Source: Demequina sp. NBRC 110057 (GTDB lineage: Bacteria; Actinomycetota; Actinomycetes; Actinomycetales; Demequinaceae). From it: a DNA stretch of 64,000 nt. The stretch spans positions 310,001-374,000 of the forward strand of contig NZ_BBRN01000003.1 in assembly GCF_002090175.1 (NCBI RefSeq), in the 5' to 3' direction. The translations under genes and the position numbers were made by a program. This document shows positions 36,672 through 44,907 of this stretch, piece by piece. A model generated the notes under the pieces. The model ran no database searches, had not been told where the DNA came from, and saw only the letters and a program-made list of their open reading frames with translations. Position 1 is the first letter of the stretch; each line of letters starts with the position of its first letter.

Positions 36672-37942
36672 GAGTGCCTGTGCCCCATCATTTTGTCCAC
36701 CGCGGCCTGCCACTTCTTGTCACTCATGTGCCGCTTGTCACGCAGGCGGTGCACGGTCCTGAGTGGGGCGGCGAATCGATCGTCACTCTCGAGGAGCCTG
36801 AGCGCTTCCGGCTGATTGGTGGTGCGAGCGGAGAGCGCTTCGCCGTGGACGAGGAGGTCCCGGGCCAAGGCGAGGGCTTCGCGGTTGTCCTCGGTGTCGA
36901 TGAGGGTGGGCACCACCCAGGTTCCTCCTGGCATGGGGTCGTTGCCAAACTGAATGACGCCAGCGCGGTTGAGAAGTCGGTACTGTCGCGCTGACGAGGA
37001 GTGGGGGGCGATGGATCCTTCGCGTAGCAGTTTCTCGATCGCGAGGACCAGCGCCCCAGGTGACAGGCTCGAGTACCCGCCGAAGTACTGGCCAGTCCTG
37101 AGGCATGCGATGACAGCGAGGGCCTTGTCGAGAACCGGTTTGCGCGTTGTCAGTAGTTCGCTGTTGACGCTGTAAGGCAAGGCCGCGAACGACTCGAACC
37201 TGCCGCCCGGCAACTGCACCGAAGGTGCAAGGATGAGCCCTCGAGCGACGGCATCTTCGATGACGCCTCCCGCGCGCGAGACCGGAATGCCCTGTTCCCC
37301 TCTTACAAGCTCGAATGCGTCGGCCAGTTCGTGGGAGCCGTGATCTCGGACAGCATCCGCCAGGAGTTGCGGCTGCTCGAAGCCAAGGAACGGCGAGTAG
37401 AGGACATCGTCGCTCCCCAGCGAGATCGTCTGCACGAGCTGGGCCTCAGTCGCGATGTCGAGAAGCATCGGGAGATCGGCTTCGTCTAGTTGGAGCTTAA
37501 CGACGACTTCGTCGCGGGCGATCGGTGCCTTGGCGAGTCCGTCGACCAACGTCACTACCTGTTGTTCGAGTTCGCTCGGTGATGCCGCACGCCAGGCCCT
37601 ACCGAGTCTCGGGTACAAGTCACCATAGAACGGCACGTTCTCGCTGAAGGACGTGATCCTGGAGCCAGACCGCTTGACGTCGCTAACAAGGCCAGCCTCT
37701 TCGAGCGTCGCGACTACGGAGTCGAAAGCGATCGTCGGAATGTCGAGCTGGTCGGCAACGATAGCGCGAAGATTCGGTGCATCCTCGATGACATCTCGGC
37801 CCCGAATGAGCGCCGCAACACCTGCGGCCATCCCGACTCGCTGAGTTTCGCTCAGATCGCCCAAGACAGCGTCACTCGGATGGAGGTTGCGCAGTCCGGC
37901 ATTAACGTCCTGACAACGAAGCCCCTCGGTAAACGTATCCAT
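36668..37942 (-). CDS. Protein with multiple winged-helix-like segments, unknown
   Basis: A 424-residue protein I cannot assign. Several segments read like winged helices (for example IPTIAFDSVVATLEEAGLVSD, then two further helix-helix-strand blocks around residues 145-185 and 300-340), suggesting nucleic-acid binding. It ends in a basic tail (HRLRDKRHMSDKKW). It is coupled by a four-base overlap to the nuclease-like gene downstream. A plausible model is a recogniser or regulator for that nuclease. Confidence 0.5.
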   Translation of the reverse strand: MDTFTEGLRCQDVNAGLRNLHPSDAVLGDLSETQRVGMAAGVAALIRGRDVIEDAPNLRAIVADQLDIPTIAFDSVVATLEEAGLVSDVKRSGSRITSFSENVPFYGDLYPRLGRAWRAASPSELEQQVVTLVDGLAKAPIARDEVVVKLQLDEADLPMLLDIATEAQLVQTISLGSDDVLYSPFLGFEQPQLLADAVRDHGSHELADAFELVRGEQGIPVSRAGGVIEDAVARGLILAPSVQLPGGRFESFAALPYSVNSELLTTRKPVLDKALAVIACLRTGQYFGGYSSLSPGALVLAIEKLLREGSIAPHSSSARQYRLLNRAGVIQFGNDPMPGGTWVVPTLIDTEDNREALALARDLLVHGEALSARTTNQPEALRLLESDDRFAAPLRTVHRLRDKRHMSDKKWQAAVDKMMGHRHS

Positions 37943-38083
37943 TTAGCCCCCAGTTCAGGCCTGATGCTACCTGAGTGATGCGCCCCAAAATCCGTAGAGA
38001 CCCTCGTCGTTGCCGACTAAGTGGAGTCGAATCGGGTGGTCACGACGACTATTCGTGCACCACACGCTTCACCAACTCGAGCG

Positions 38084-39025
38084 CTACTCGTTCAGGACGG
38101 AAACGGGGGCCAGTGCCCGCCTGCCATCTCTAAGGGCCACCCACATCATGGTCTCCATCGCCTGCTCCACCAACTGGTTGAGGACCGCCTGCTCGCGGTC
38201 ACTCGGCGGCGCCGAGGCGAGGTATTCCCCACGCGGCGCAGTGCCCACGGATGCCTCGCCAACTATGACTGAGGCGCCTCGCAAGGACTTGTCCACGTGA
38301 ACCCCCCGGTGCCCGATGCCCTCGAGTACACGTTCAACCCACCACCACTCGGGTCGGCGGCCTCGGGCACGAGGCGGTAGGTCGCGCTGGACCAGCGAAC
38401 GCACATTGAGGTAGTCGAGCTCGAGCATGCGTTGGCGTAGGGGCGAGAATCCTGACTCGCGGGCGTGTTCCATAACGTAGATCTCGGCGAACGGTGATGA
38501 AGCGAGTGCCTCGCGAAGCGCCGGTGGAAACGAGGCTGCACCAGTCATCGGCCCGAACGACAGGTGCGTCGCCACCCCGAGGAGATAGGCGGGATAGTGG
38601 TCGTAGCTCGGAGCCTTGTCCGTCTTCTTTTCGATAGCCCGCGCGATCGTGAGCGCGTGCTCGGACTCGGTCACCTGGAACGGATCAGCGCTGGCCGAGT
38701 TGCTAGTTACCAGGCCGCGAGCCTGGTGCATGGGTAGCCCGCCGGTAGGACTCGTGACAACGACTTCCACTTCCTCTGTTTGCTTTCGGTCGTCTTTGCT
38801 CAACGGTCGCCCGTGGTGTGTGCGGCGGAGGAAGTCACGGTGCTTAACGGAACGCGCGTGAGTCTCCGAGAGGAATGCCTCGGTTACCTCGAGCCCCCAG
38901 GTTCTCGAGTCAGGCATGACAAGTTCGAAGTCGGGCTTCTCGCGTGGATTGACTCGGATCCCGCCGATCGCTTCCCGCACCCGCTCCGCATACGCGAGTT
39001 CTACGGTCTTCTTGTCTGGCATCAT
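38084..39025 (-). CDS. Hypothetical protein with a PD-(D/E)XK-like N-terminal motif
   Basis: A 313-residue protein. Near the N-terminus, KPDFELVMPDS is followed by WGLEVTEAF, matching the PD...ExT/K spacing of the PD-(D/E)XK superfamily but with Thr where Lys is usual. The C-terminal ~100 residues are mixed and unremarkable. It lies 85 nt downstream of the 39111-39848 gene on the same strand. Nuclease function is a hypothesis. The start is one of two adjacent ATGs (39025, 39022). Confidence 0.5.
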   Translation of the reverse strand: MMPDKKTVELAYAERVREAIGGIRVNPREKPDFELVMPDSRTWGLEVTEAFLSETHARSVKHRDFLRRTHHGRPLSKDDRKQTEEVEVVVTSPTGGLPMHQARGLVTSNSASADPFQVTESEHALTIARAIEKKTDKAPSYDHYPAYLLGVATHLSFGPMTGAASFPPALREALASSPFAEIYVMEHARESGFSPLRQRMLELDYLNVRSLVQRDLPPRARGRRPEWWWVERVLEGIGHRGVHVDKSLRGASVIVGEASVGTAPRGEYLASAPPSDREQAVLNQLVEQAMETMMWVALRDGRRALAPVSVLNE

Positions 39026-39110
39026 GGCCGCCCTCAGGGAATCGAATCATGGTGCTTCGCGGAGGGCACTGTGGGCCTGCATGCGAAGTCACCCTGCATT
39101 TCGCTGGACC

Positions 39111-39848
39111 TCAGTCGAGCTCCGGAGCGGCGACGTCGGCCGAGTGAACCTCGTTGATGAACTCCAGGAAGCGGCGGCCCTTGGGGGAGGTTCGCTCCTG
39201 GAGGATGCCCGACGCGGTCATGGTCACCCGCAGCGGGATCGCGGCGAGTCCCGCGTCCTCGAGATCCCGAACGGCCTGCGCAATCGGTTCCCCCCAGACT
39301 GTCTCCGGTACGCCCAGAGCGGAGGTCAACGGCCCGCTGATGCCCCCCATCAGAACGTTCGATTGCGCACCCATTAGTCCATGAGCTTCCAGCCATGCTC
39401 GCGGGTCGACGAAGAAATGCAGCAGGAAGACGTGCAGCTCATCGAGTTGCGCGACGAGCCGCCCAAATTGTTCCCGCTCGGATGCATTGAAGGGCGCCCA
39501 ACTGCCTCCGTTTACTACTGCAGATGCCAGGCGCCTCCGCTTCGCTTCAGATGCTGTCTCTGCGGCCTCACGATGGGCCCTTGTCGCGAGCGCCACGAAC
39601 TCGTCCGCATCGATGGCGATCGACCGCTCCATCGCGTCCAACCGCTCGCGCAGCTGGTCCAGGCCCTCGGCCACCAGGCGGTTGAACTCCTGGTCGCGTG
39701 CGGCGCGCCTCCGAGTCAGCGCAAGCCCCAACGCCTCCGCAGCGATAGGTCCCGCCAGAGGGATCGACCCCACCGCGCCCTGAGCTAGTGCACCAATCGC
39801 ATCGGACCTGAAGGAAGTCTCAGGCAGAGCCCTTTCGAGTTCTCCCAT
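39111..39848 (-). CDS. Hypothetical protein with N-terminal hydrophobic Gly/Ala segment
   Basis: A 245-residue protein. Residues ~18-45 are hydrophobic and Gly/Ala/Pro-rich (GAVGSIPLAGPIAAEALGL), which could insert in a membrane. A long charged helical region follows (residues 48-115, possible coiled coil), then a compact C-terminal domain. I do not recognise the family. It starts 2 nt after the second microprotein stop, so it is in the same operon. A membrane-acting effector is one possibility given the defence-rich context. Confidence 0.5.
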   Translation of the reverse strand: MGELERALPETSFRSDAIGALAQGAVGSIPLAGPIAAEALGLALTRRRAARDQEFNRLVAEGLDQLRERLDAMERSIAIDADEFVALATRAHREAAETASEAKRRRLASAVVNGGSWAPFNASEREQFGRLVAQLDELHVFLLHFFVDPRAWLEAHGLMGAQSNVLMGGISGPLTSALGVPETVWGEPIAQAVRDLEDAGLAAIPLRVTMTASGILQERTSPKGRRFLEFINEVHSADVAAPELD

Positions 39849-39850
39849 AG

Positions 39851-39994
39851 CTACTTAGACTTCCTAGCTTCGCCGATGCCGCCATTCTTCGGGGACTTGG
39901 GCGGCTTCGGCGGTGGCACAAACTTCGCCGGACCCGCCGAGCCCGTCAGAGACTTGCGCCGACCACCCTTGTCCCCGCCGGCCTCCTTGCTCAC
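39851..39994 (-). CDS. 47-aa Pro-rich microprotein, paralogue of the adjacent one
   Basis: A 47-residue ORF starting GTG (MSKEAGGDKGG) and ending EARKSK. Its core, SAGPAKFVPPP then PPKSPKNGG, is clearly paralogous to the 50-residue ORF immediately upstream, with the same order and spacing. It is basic and lacks a membrane segment. It lies 18 nt after the first microprotein and 2 nt before the next gene, an operonic arrangement. The conserved paralogy argues strongly that both are translated. Function unknown. Confidence 0.7.
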   Translation of the reverse strand: MSKEAGGDKGGRRKSLTGSAGPAKFVPPPKPPKSPKNGGIGEARKSK

Positions 39995-40012
39995 CTCGTC
40001 ACCACCTGCCAC

Positions 40013-40165
40013 CTACTTGGAATCCTGTGGTTTGCCAACTCCACCGTTCTTCGGCGTCTTCGGGGGCGCCGGTGGTGGAACGTATTTTGTCGGACCTGCG
40101 GAGTGCTCGATGAAGGCGGAGGACTCCTTCGAAGTTCGCCCGCTCTGGTCGTTGTCCTTGCTCAT
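40013..40165 (-). CDS. 50-aa Pro-rich microprotein
   Basis: A 50-residue ORF, MSKDNDQSGRTSKESS at the start and KPQDSK at the end, with the core SAGPTKYVPPP then PPKTPKNGG shared with its 47-residue neighbour. Its ATG overlaps the stop of the DUF6338 gene as ATGA, and AGGAGGGG lies just upstream. The PPPxPPK stretch resembles a short proline-rich interaction motif. It may be an adaptor or inhibitor for a neighbouring protein; this is inference. Confidence 0.75.
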   Translation of the reverse strand: MSKDNDQSGRTSKESSAFIEHSAGPTKYVPPPAPPKTPKNGGVGKPQDSK

Positions 40166-40854
40166 TGCCCCTCCTCAGAAGCGCTCTCGTACGGTTGAGC
40201 CTGCGGACGCCCCCAGAACACGAGGTCGTCGTCGTTGATCGTGATGTAAACACCGGTCGAGGGAACCGCGTCGCCGAGCTGACCGTCTTGATCAATCTCG
40301 AATTGTTGCGCGATGTAAAGACTCCGCGGTTCGGGATACGTGGACGCCTGCGACCCCTTCGTGAACCAGCCGCCCACCCATTCGCCGTTGGCACGCCTTA
40401 CCCTGATCCACGCTGGCTGCACATCGCGGACAGCGTGGTCCCACGCAGTGGGCGTCAGCGTGTAGCCGTACTTCGAACGCGGAGCGCGAAACCAGCCGAC
40501 CGTCTCCGATTTCTCCCACCTAACGTGCTGCCACTGGAGTAGCACCGAGAGTGCAACCGGGACCATGAGATAGAGCACCAAGACCGTCGTGCCGACGTGG
40601 CGAGGGTCGGTGATCTTGAGCGCGTCGGCGTCGTCACCCGCACTGATCCCGGCGACGAGCCGCTCGCCCCAAATCATCAAGTACACGGCTGTCAAAGCCA
40701 CTGCGAAAGCCGCACCGCGAGCGATGGACAGACCTAGTTCACGATCACTTGCGGTCTCGCCACGTGCCCAGCGCCGGACGCCGGCCTGAATGAAGCCCGG
40801 CAGAGCCACTACGACGAAGACCGCGATCGCAAGACTGCTTGTCGGTAATCCCAC
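40162..40854 (-). CDS. DUF6338-family membrane protein
   Basis: A 230-residue protein with three hydrophobic segments (residues ~6-24, 46-66 and 88-110) and a soluble C-terminal domain. The soluble part contains the DUF6338-like signature GGWFTKGSQASTYPEPRSLY in spirit (Trp-Phe, Ser-x-Ala-Ser, Pro-Glu-Pro). It heads the operon with the two microproteins. The molecular function of DUF6338 is unknown to me; membrane anchoring of a sensor is a reasonable guess. Confidence 0.7.
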   Translation of the reverse strand: MGLPTSSLAIAVFVVVALPGFIQAGVRRWARGETASDRELGLSIARGAAFAVALTAVYLMIWGERLVAGISAGDDADALKITDPRHVGTTVLVLYLMVPVALSVLLQWQHVRWEKSETVGWFRAPRSKYGYTLTPTAWDHAVRDVQPAWIRVRRANGEWVGGWFTKGSQASTYPEPRSLYIAQQFEIDQDGQLGDAVPSTGVYITINDDDLVFWGRPQAQPYESASEEGQ

Positions 40855-41070
40855 CTATCCCCCCCTCGCGCTGACATCGCCGGCACCACGCGCACGACGC
40901 TAGCACGCGTGAATACGAGCCACTTTGAAGTACCCGCACCAACTATTTCGCACCTGCGTGGATTTCTGCGGTGCGCGCACTCGGGCGCCTCGTCACCCCG
41001 CGCAGACTTCCACGCGCATGAACCGGTGCGTGCCTCCCCTGATCGGCGGCGTGCTCGTTGGACGCGCCTT

Positions 41071-42021
41071 CTACCGCAAGGCCCTGCGGGCCAGCGGGCT
41101 CACTCCCGAGACGATGTAATAGCCGCCGCTCACCTCATGGAAGGTGCTGAACATACCTTCGGCGCGAAGGCTCCTCAGTACGGCGCCGAGGGCATGCCAT
41201 CCGAGGCCGCAGTCCCCGGCGGAGAACTGGCTCTGCCCGCCGTTCACCACGGCCGAGAGGACATCGAGGCGGGCGGCATCGACATCGAGCCCTCGCTCGG
41301 CCTCGAGGTCGAGCCAGATCCGGTCGGAGAAGGGGTGCAGCATCCAGCGGACGCCGCCGGCCATTGCCGTGACGTTGATGCGGCGCGTTTCGGAGAGCAC
41401 CGTCATCGACTCGGCGAACTGCTCAGCGGAAACACCTGTCGCCGCAGCGCGCGCCTGCACGTCGTTGGAGAAGATCATCCGGCCGGGACCGTCGTGGTTT
41501 CGCATCTCGTCGACCACGAGGCTGAAGACCGTCTCGTCTTGAGGGTCATCAGTCCACTTCAGCGGGGTCGACGCGTAGTTGGGCCTCATGCCGAGCGCCG
41601 GCGCGGACACGGCGCCGTAGACCGCAGCCGTCACGTCGTGGACGACACTGTCGAGACCATCGCGCGGCACCGAGGACCACTTCAAGTGCTTCAGCGCGGC
41701 AGGAACCCGGACATCATCGTCGAGCAGGATCGGCATAATCCGCTTGGCTCGCTCGCTCTGGATCCGCCGGATCACGGCGGCGTCGAGCTCTTCACGAACC
41801 CAGGGCTTCATCACGCTGACATGGGACAGCACCACCACGAAGGCATCGGCGCGGTCGACGCCATCGTCGAAGACCTTCGCCACGAGCGAGTCTCCGGCCT
41901 GGATCTCCCATTGATCGACCCACGCGTCGATGCCGAGCTCGCGCAGCTGCTTCGCGAACGGCAGCACGAAGCGCTCCTTGTCCTCCGATGCATGGCTGAT
42001 GAAGACGCGCGGGGCTTCCAT
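41071..42021 (-). CDS. TIR-domain protein
   Basis: A 316-residue protein. The N-terminal ~130 residues are a TIR domain: VFISHASEDKE (strand A, box 1), WVDQWEIQAGDSL (BB-loop region), ADAFVVVLS, and WVREEL with the candidate catalytic Glu. The C-terminal ~180 residues look like a sensor or regulatory module with winged-helix character. TIR domains of bacterial defence systems degrade NAD+ or make cyclic ADP-ribose signals. No Thoeris or CBASS partner is adjacent, so this may be a stand-alone or uncharacterised system. Confidence 0.85.
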   Translation of the reverse strand: MEAPRVFISHASEDKERFVLPFAKQLRELGIDAWVDQWEIQAGDSLVAKVFDDGVDRADAFVVVLSHVSVMKPWVREELDAAVIRRIQSERAKRIMPILLDDDVRVPAALKHLKWSSVPRDGLDSVVHDVTAAVYGAVSAPALGMRPNYASTPLKWTDDPQDETVFSLVVDEMRNHDGPGRMIFSNDVQARAAATGVSAEQFAESMTVLSETRRINVTAMAGGVRWMLHPFSDRIWLDLEAERGLDVDAARLDVLSAVVNGGQSQFSAGDCGLGWHALGAVLRSLRAEGMFSTFHEVSGGYYIVSGVSPLARRALR

Positions 42022-42145
42022 GACGCGATCTTCGCGTCTGGGCGGCGACGCACGAGCCCGGCGCGCCGCGTCTCGTCTCGATATCGGGTGCTATCGAGCG
42101 GCGCGAGACTAGGACCGCACCCGACCCGCACCTCGTTGTGAACGG

Positions 42146-43009
42146 TCAGGACTCCTCATGATTGTCCGGGCCGTGCGCGAAGACCAGGTCGAGGATCTCA
42201 GCGACTCGCGCGACCTGGTGGTCCAGGTTGGCCTCGCAGATCTCTTCGAGTTGTTGCTTGCGTCGCCACGCGGCCCACTTGGGCTGCGCGATCGCGCCGT
42301 AGTCCGTGAGATGTGGCGTCACGGGTTCGAGGGTCACTTGCCGGTAGCGGGCGACGGCGCGCGCTGAGCGGAGGAGTTCGTCGGCGTCGTACCCGCCTTC
42401 GCAGAGTTGGACGATGTCGACGTAGTCGCGCCAGCGGGTGCTGGTGATGCCGCGTTCGAGGATGGTGACGCCCTTCTCGGCGATCGCGGTCTCCTTGGCG
42501 TAGCCCAGCATCTCGATCGGCTCACCGATGACGCGTGGCACCACGATCCTGCGCGGTGCGGGCACGATCGGGTCACCTGTCGAAACGTCCAGCGCCATGA
42601 CAGCGCGGGCGCGTCCGACCGTCGCATCGACTCTCAACCGTAGTCCGGGATAGTCGCCGCCTTCCCTGATCTCCTGGACCCGGAGCGTGGCGAGGTCGAA
42701 CTCGACGCCGTCGTCGGATTCCACTGCTGCGATCGCCGCGAACACGTCGGCGAGGCTGTCCGCGGTGACGTCGCTGCTGACGGCGTTCATGTCGACGTCC
42801 TTGGTGGGGCGACGTGCGCTGTAGACGGCGAGGAGGATTCCACCTTTGAGGACGAAGTCGTTGGCGTGCTCGGTGAGGGTGAGCCGATGCAGGAACGACT
42901 CGAGGACGTGGCGCGTGACGTACTCCGCGGTGGGCGGCTGCTTCCCTGTCGCGCCGCCAGCCCTGCGGGCCTCGGCTTGGAGGCGGTCGTAGGTCTGGTC
43001 GCCGGTCAT
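42146..43009 (-). CDS. abiEii: AbiEii-type nucleotidyltransferase toxin
   Basis: A 287-residue DUF1814 (AbiEii/AbiGii) toxin. The nucleotidyltransferase core shows FVLKGGILLAVY and RPTKDVDMNAVS (the G-x-x-x-L and D-x-D motifs). A later KxxA-type segment is EKGVTILER. Relatives add nucleotides to tRNA and cause reversible growth arrest on phage infection. Its ATG overlaps the antitoxin stop (ATGA). The pair forms a type IV TA system. The open frame extends upstream, but that part is shadow of abiEi. Confidence 0.9.
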   Translation of the reverse strand: MTGDQTYDRLQAEARRAGGATGKQPPTAEYVTRHVLESFLHRLTLTEHANDFVLKGGILLAVYSARRPTKDVDMNAVSSDVTADSLADVFAAIAAVESDDGVEFDLATLRVQEIREGGDYPGLRLRVDATVGRARAVMALDVSTGDPIVPAPRRIVVPRVIGEPIEMLGYAKETAIAEKGVTILERGITSTRWRDYVDIVQLCEGGYDADELLRSARAVARYRQVTLEPVTPHLTDYGAIAQPKWAAWRRKQQLEEICEANLDHQVARVAEILDLVFAHGPDNHEES

Positions 43010-43542
43010 GCGAGCAGCTCCAGTGCGTCGAGCAGCGGCTTCTTCGCGCGAGGAAGCGCCGTCGCATATGGCAGCAGTGCGGCTGGCTTGCCGCCACGAC
43101 GCAGCCACTCCTTGAGCGCGTCGCGAGCCGTCTCGTAGCCGGTCTGCCCGCGCAGGCGGAACGCGTCGGCGATGGACCGCTCCGGGGAGTACAGGCCGAT
43201 CGTCAGGTCGGTGCCTGGGATCTCGATCTGGGTGCGGCCCATGTCGAAGGTGTCCCGATCGAAGGTGTGCCATGCGATCGCGCCGTCGCCGGCGGGGATC
43301 CGTGCGCCGCGGTGGATCGCGATGTCGATCTGGGCGGGGATGTCGTCGATCAGGTCATGGTGCGCCAGTGCGGAGATGAGGCAGATGGTCGCCTCGGGCC
43401 TGCGGGTGACTGCTTCGATCTGATCCCAGTCGCCTGCGGAGGCATGGGCGGGTAGGTAGATGCCGCGCGCGATCCGGCGCAGCTGCCCACGCTGGAGAGC
43501 ACGATGCGTTCGGGTGCGAGCTGCGCCCGTCGCGCCAACCAT
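43006..43542 (-). CDS. abiEi: AbiEi-type antitoxin
   Basis: A 178-residue antitoxin with the AbiEi winged helix (RALQRGQLRRIARGIYLP, residues ~15-32) and the C-terminal AbiEi_1/4 domain (IGLYSPERSIADAFRLRG). It represses its own promoter and neutralises AbiEii. The ATG at 43542 is preferred because GGAGGT lies six bases upstream; the longer start at 43617 has no comparable site. An inverted repeat at 43563-43608 upstream is a probable AbiEi operator. Confidence 0.88.
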   Translation of the reverse strand: MVGATGAARTRTHRALQRGQLRRIARGIYLPAHASAGDWDQIEAVTRRPEATICLISALAHHDLIDDIPAQIDIAIHRGARIPAGDGAIAWHTFDRDTFDMGRTQIEIPGTDLTIGLYSPERSIADAFRLRGQTGYETARDALKEWLRRGGKPAALLPYATALPRAKKPLLDALELLA

Positions 43543-43562
43543 GGCTACCTCCGCCTTTCGAA

Positions 43563-43608
43563 GTAACAAAATGTCTACAGATGAGATTAGCAGTATGCGT
43601 TTCGTTAC
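43563..43608 (-). promoter_or_regulatory. Inverted-repeat operator and promoter of abiEi
   Basis: GTAACAAAA (43563-43571) and TTTCGTTAC (43600-43608) form an 8/9 inverted repeat spaced by 28 bases. A TAATCT -10 box on the minus strand (43589-43584) lies between them. AbiEi of Streptococcus binds two inverted repeats in its promoter, so this layout fits autorepression. Confidence 0.6.
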
Positions 43609-43651
43609 ACCAGGCATCCGGCACCCTCCGGCGTCGAGAAACGTGCACGGC

Positions 43652-44641
43652 TCATAGGCCCAGGTGCTGGCTCGAGGTGGTGCGCATCGACGTGATCGGG
43701 CGGATATACGAGTTCACCAGTATCGCGAGATCGCGGTGGCGGGTCTGTGCGGCGATGCGGTCGAGCGACACACCGGCCATCGCGGCGGACGTGGCGTGTC
43801 CGGCTCGTAGGGAGTGGGCCGTGATGCGGTCTCCGGTGAATCCGACTGCGTGGGCGCGGGTCTTGACGATCCGCACAACCGATGCGGCTTTGATCGGGTG
43901 GCTCGAGACTGTGCCGTTGGCGCGGACCTGGGTGAAGACGGGCCCGGCCCCGCTCGGGCGAGTGCGCAGCCATGCGTCCAGCGCTTCGACCGGATCCGTC
44001 TCGAGCGACCGGCCGTGGGCGATGGCGACGGTCTGGCCGTGGCCGTGGGGGTCGCCCTTGGAGCGGCGCACGGTGATCAGCAGCCCGCCCTGCGCACGCG
44101 CGATGTCCGCCGCCTCGAGTGCGGCGAGCTCGGACCGGCGCATGGCCGAGGCGAAGCCGAGCAGGATGATCGCGGCGTCGCGCTTGCCGATCGCGGTAGT
44201 GCGGTCGATGGCGGCGAGGATCTCCCGGATGTCCTCGACCAGCAGCGGTCGTGCGCGGCGGCGGGGTGCGACGCCGAGGATGCGGCGCAGGCCGCGGCGG
44301 ACGCGCGTGACCAGCTCGCTGGCGGTGGGGTCGTCCAGGCCTGCGACTCGGTGGCGGTGGGAGATGGCGGCAAGCGTGCAGGAGACCATGCCGCTAGTCA
44401 GCCCACGTTCTGCCTGGGAGGTGATGTAGGCGCAGACGACCTCAGGTGCGGCGGGCAGCGCTGTGGAGCCGCGCGCTTCGCACCATGATGCGAAGCCTCG
44501 CCACGCCGAGGCGTAGGTGGTGAGCGTCGACGGCGCGTGATGGGCCGCAACCGCTGCGTCGATCCGTGCTACGTCCGCGGGAGTCAGCCCTGCGGGGAGG
44601 GCTCTTGGGAAGTCTTCGTCTGCTGTCAGCCATGGAGTCAT
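43652..44641 (-). CDS. Tyrosine recombinase/integrase
   Basis: A 329-residue tyrosine recombinase, apparently complete. The N-terminal SAM-like DNA-binding domain is at ~25-110 (STLTTYASAWRGFASWCE). Catalytic residues are Arg in MRRSEL, His-x-x-Arg in HSLRAG, a second His in TRHRDLA, and Tyr in VNSYIRP. It lies in the middle of the island, 44 nt from abiEi, not beside either att site. It may be from a second nested element or a gene-capture recombinase. The tRNA-Pro site is more likely the target of the truncated integrase at 49840. Confidence 0.88.
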   Translation of the reverse strand: MTPWLTADEDFPRALPAGLTPADVARIDAAVAAHHAPSTLTTYASAWRGFASWCEARGSTALPAAPEVVCAYITSQAERGLTSGMVSCTLAAISHRHRVAGLDDPTASELVTRVRRGLRRILGVAPRRRARPLLVEDIREILAAIDRTTAIGKRDAAIILLGFASAMRRSELAALEAADIARAQGGLLITVRRSKGDPHGHGQTVAIAHGRSLETDPVEALDAWLRTRPSGAGPVFTQVRANGTVSSHPIKAASVVRIVKTRAHAVGFTGDRITAHSLRAGHATSAAMAGVSLDRIAAQTRHRDLAILVNSYIRPITSMRTTSSQHLGL

Positions 44642-44907
44642 GCAGGCATGCCAGCAGGGCGACGGTAGTCGTCACAAAGACCCGTTTCTGTGCTTTCGCC
44701 ACGTTGTATGCCTCGCCGCGCGGGCGTTCCAGAAGTCTCGACGCCACGCCTTCACCCTCGGGTAGAGAAGCTCGTTGGGCTCGCCGGTGCACTCTGTATC
44801 TGGGTAAGTGACTTGCTCGACTTGCCCATTGACGATCGGCTCAACACCTTCCATCCCCGATGTACATCAGGGCATGGACGGCGGACGCCACGAGAGGTGT
44901 ACTACGC
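44642..44907. other. Gap with no supported gene upstream of the recombinase
   Basis: A 60-codon minus-strand frame (44854-44672) exists but has no recognisable domain or good ribosome-binding site, so I leave it uncalled. Confidence 0.4.

Noticed and set aside
44672..44854. 60-codon minus-strand frame upstream of the recombinase
   Set aside because: No ribosome-binding site, domain or paralogue to support it.
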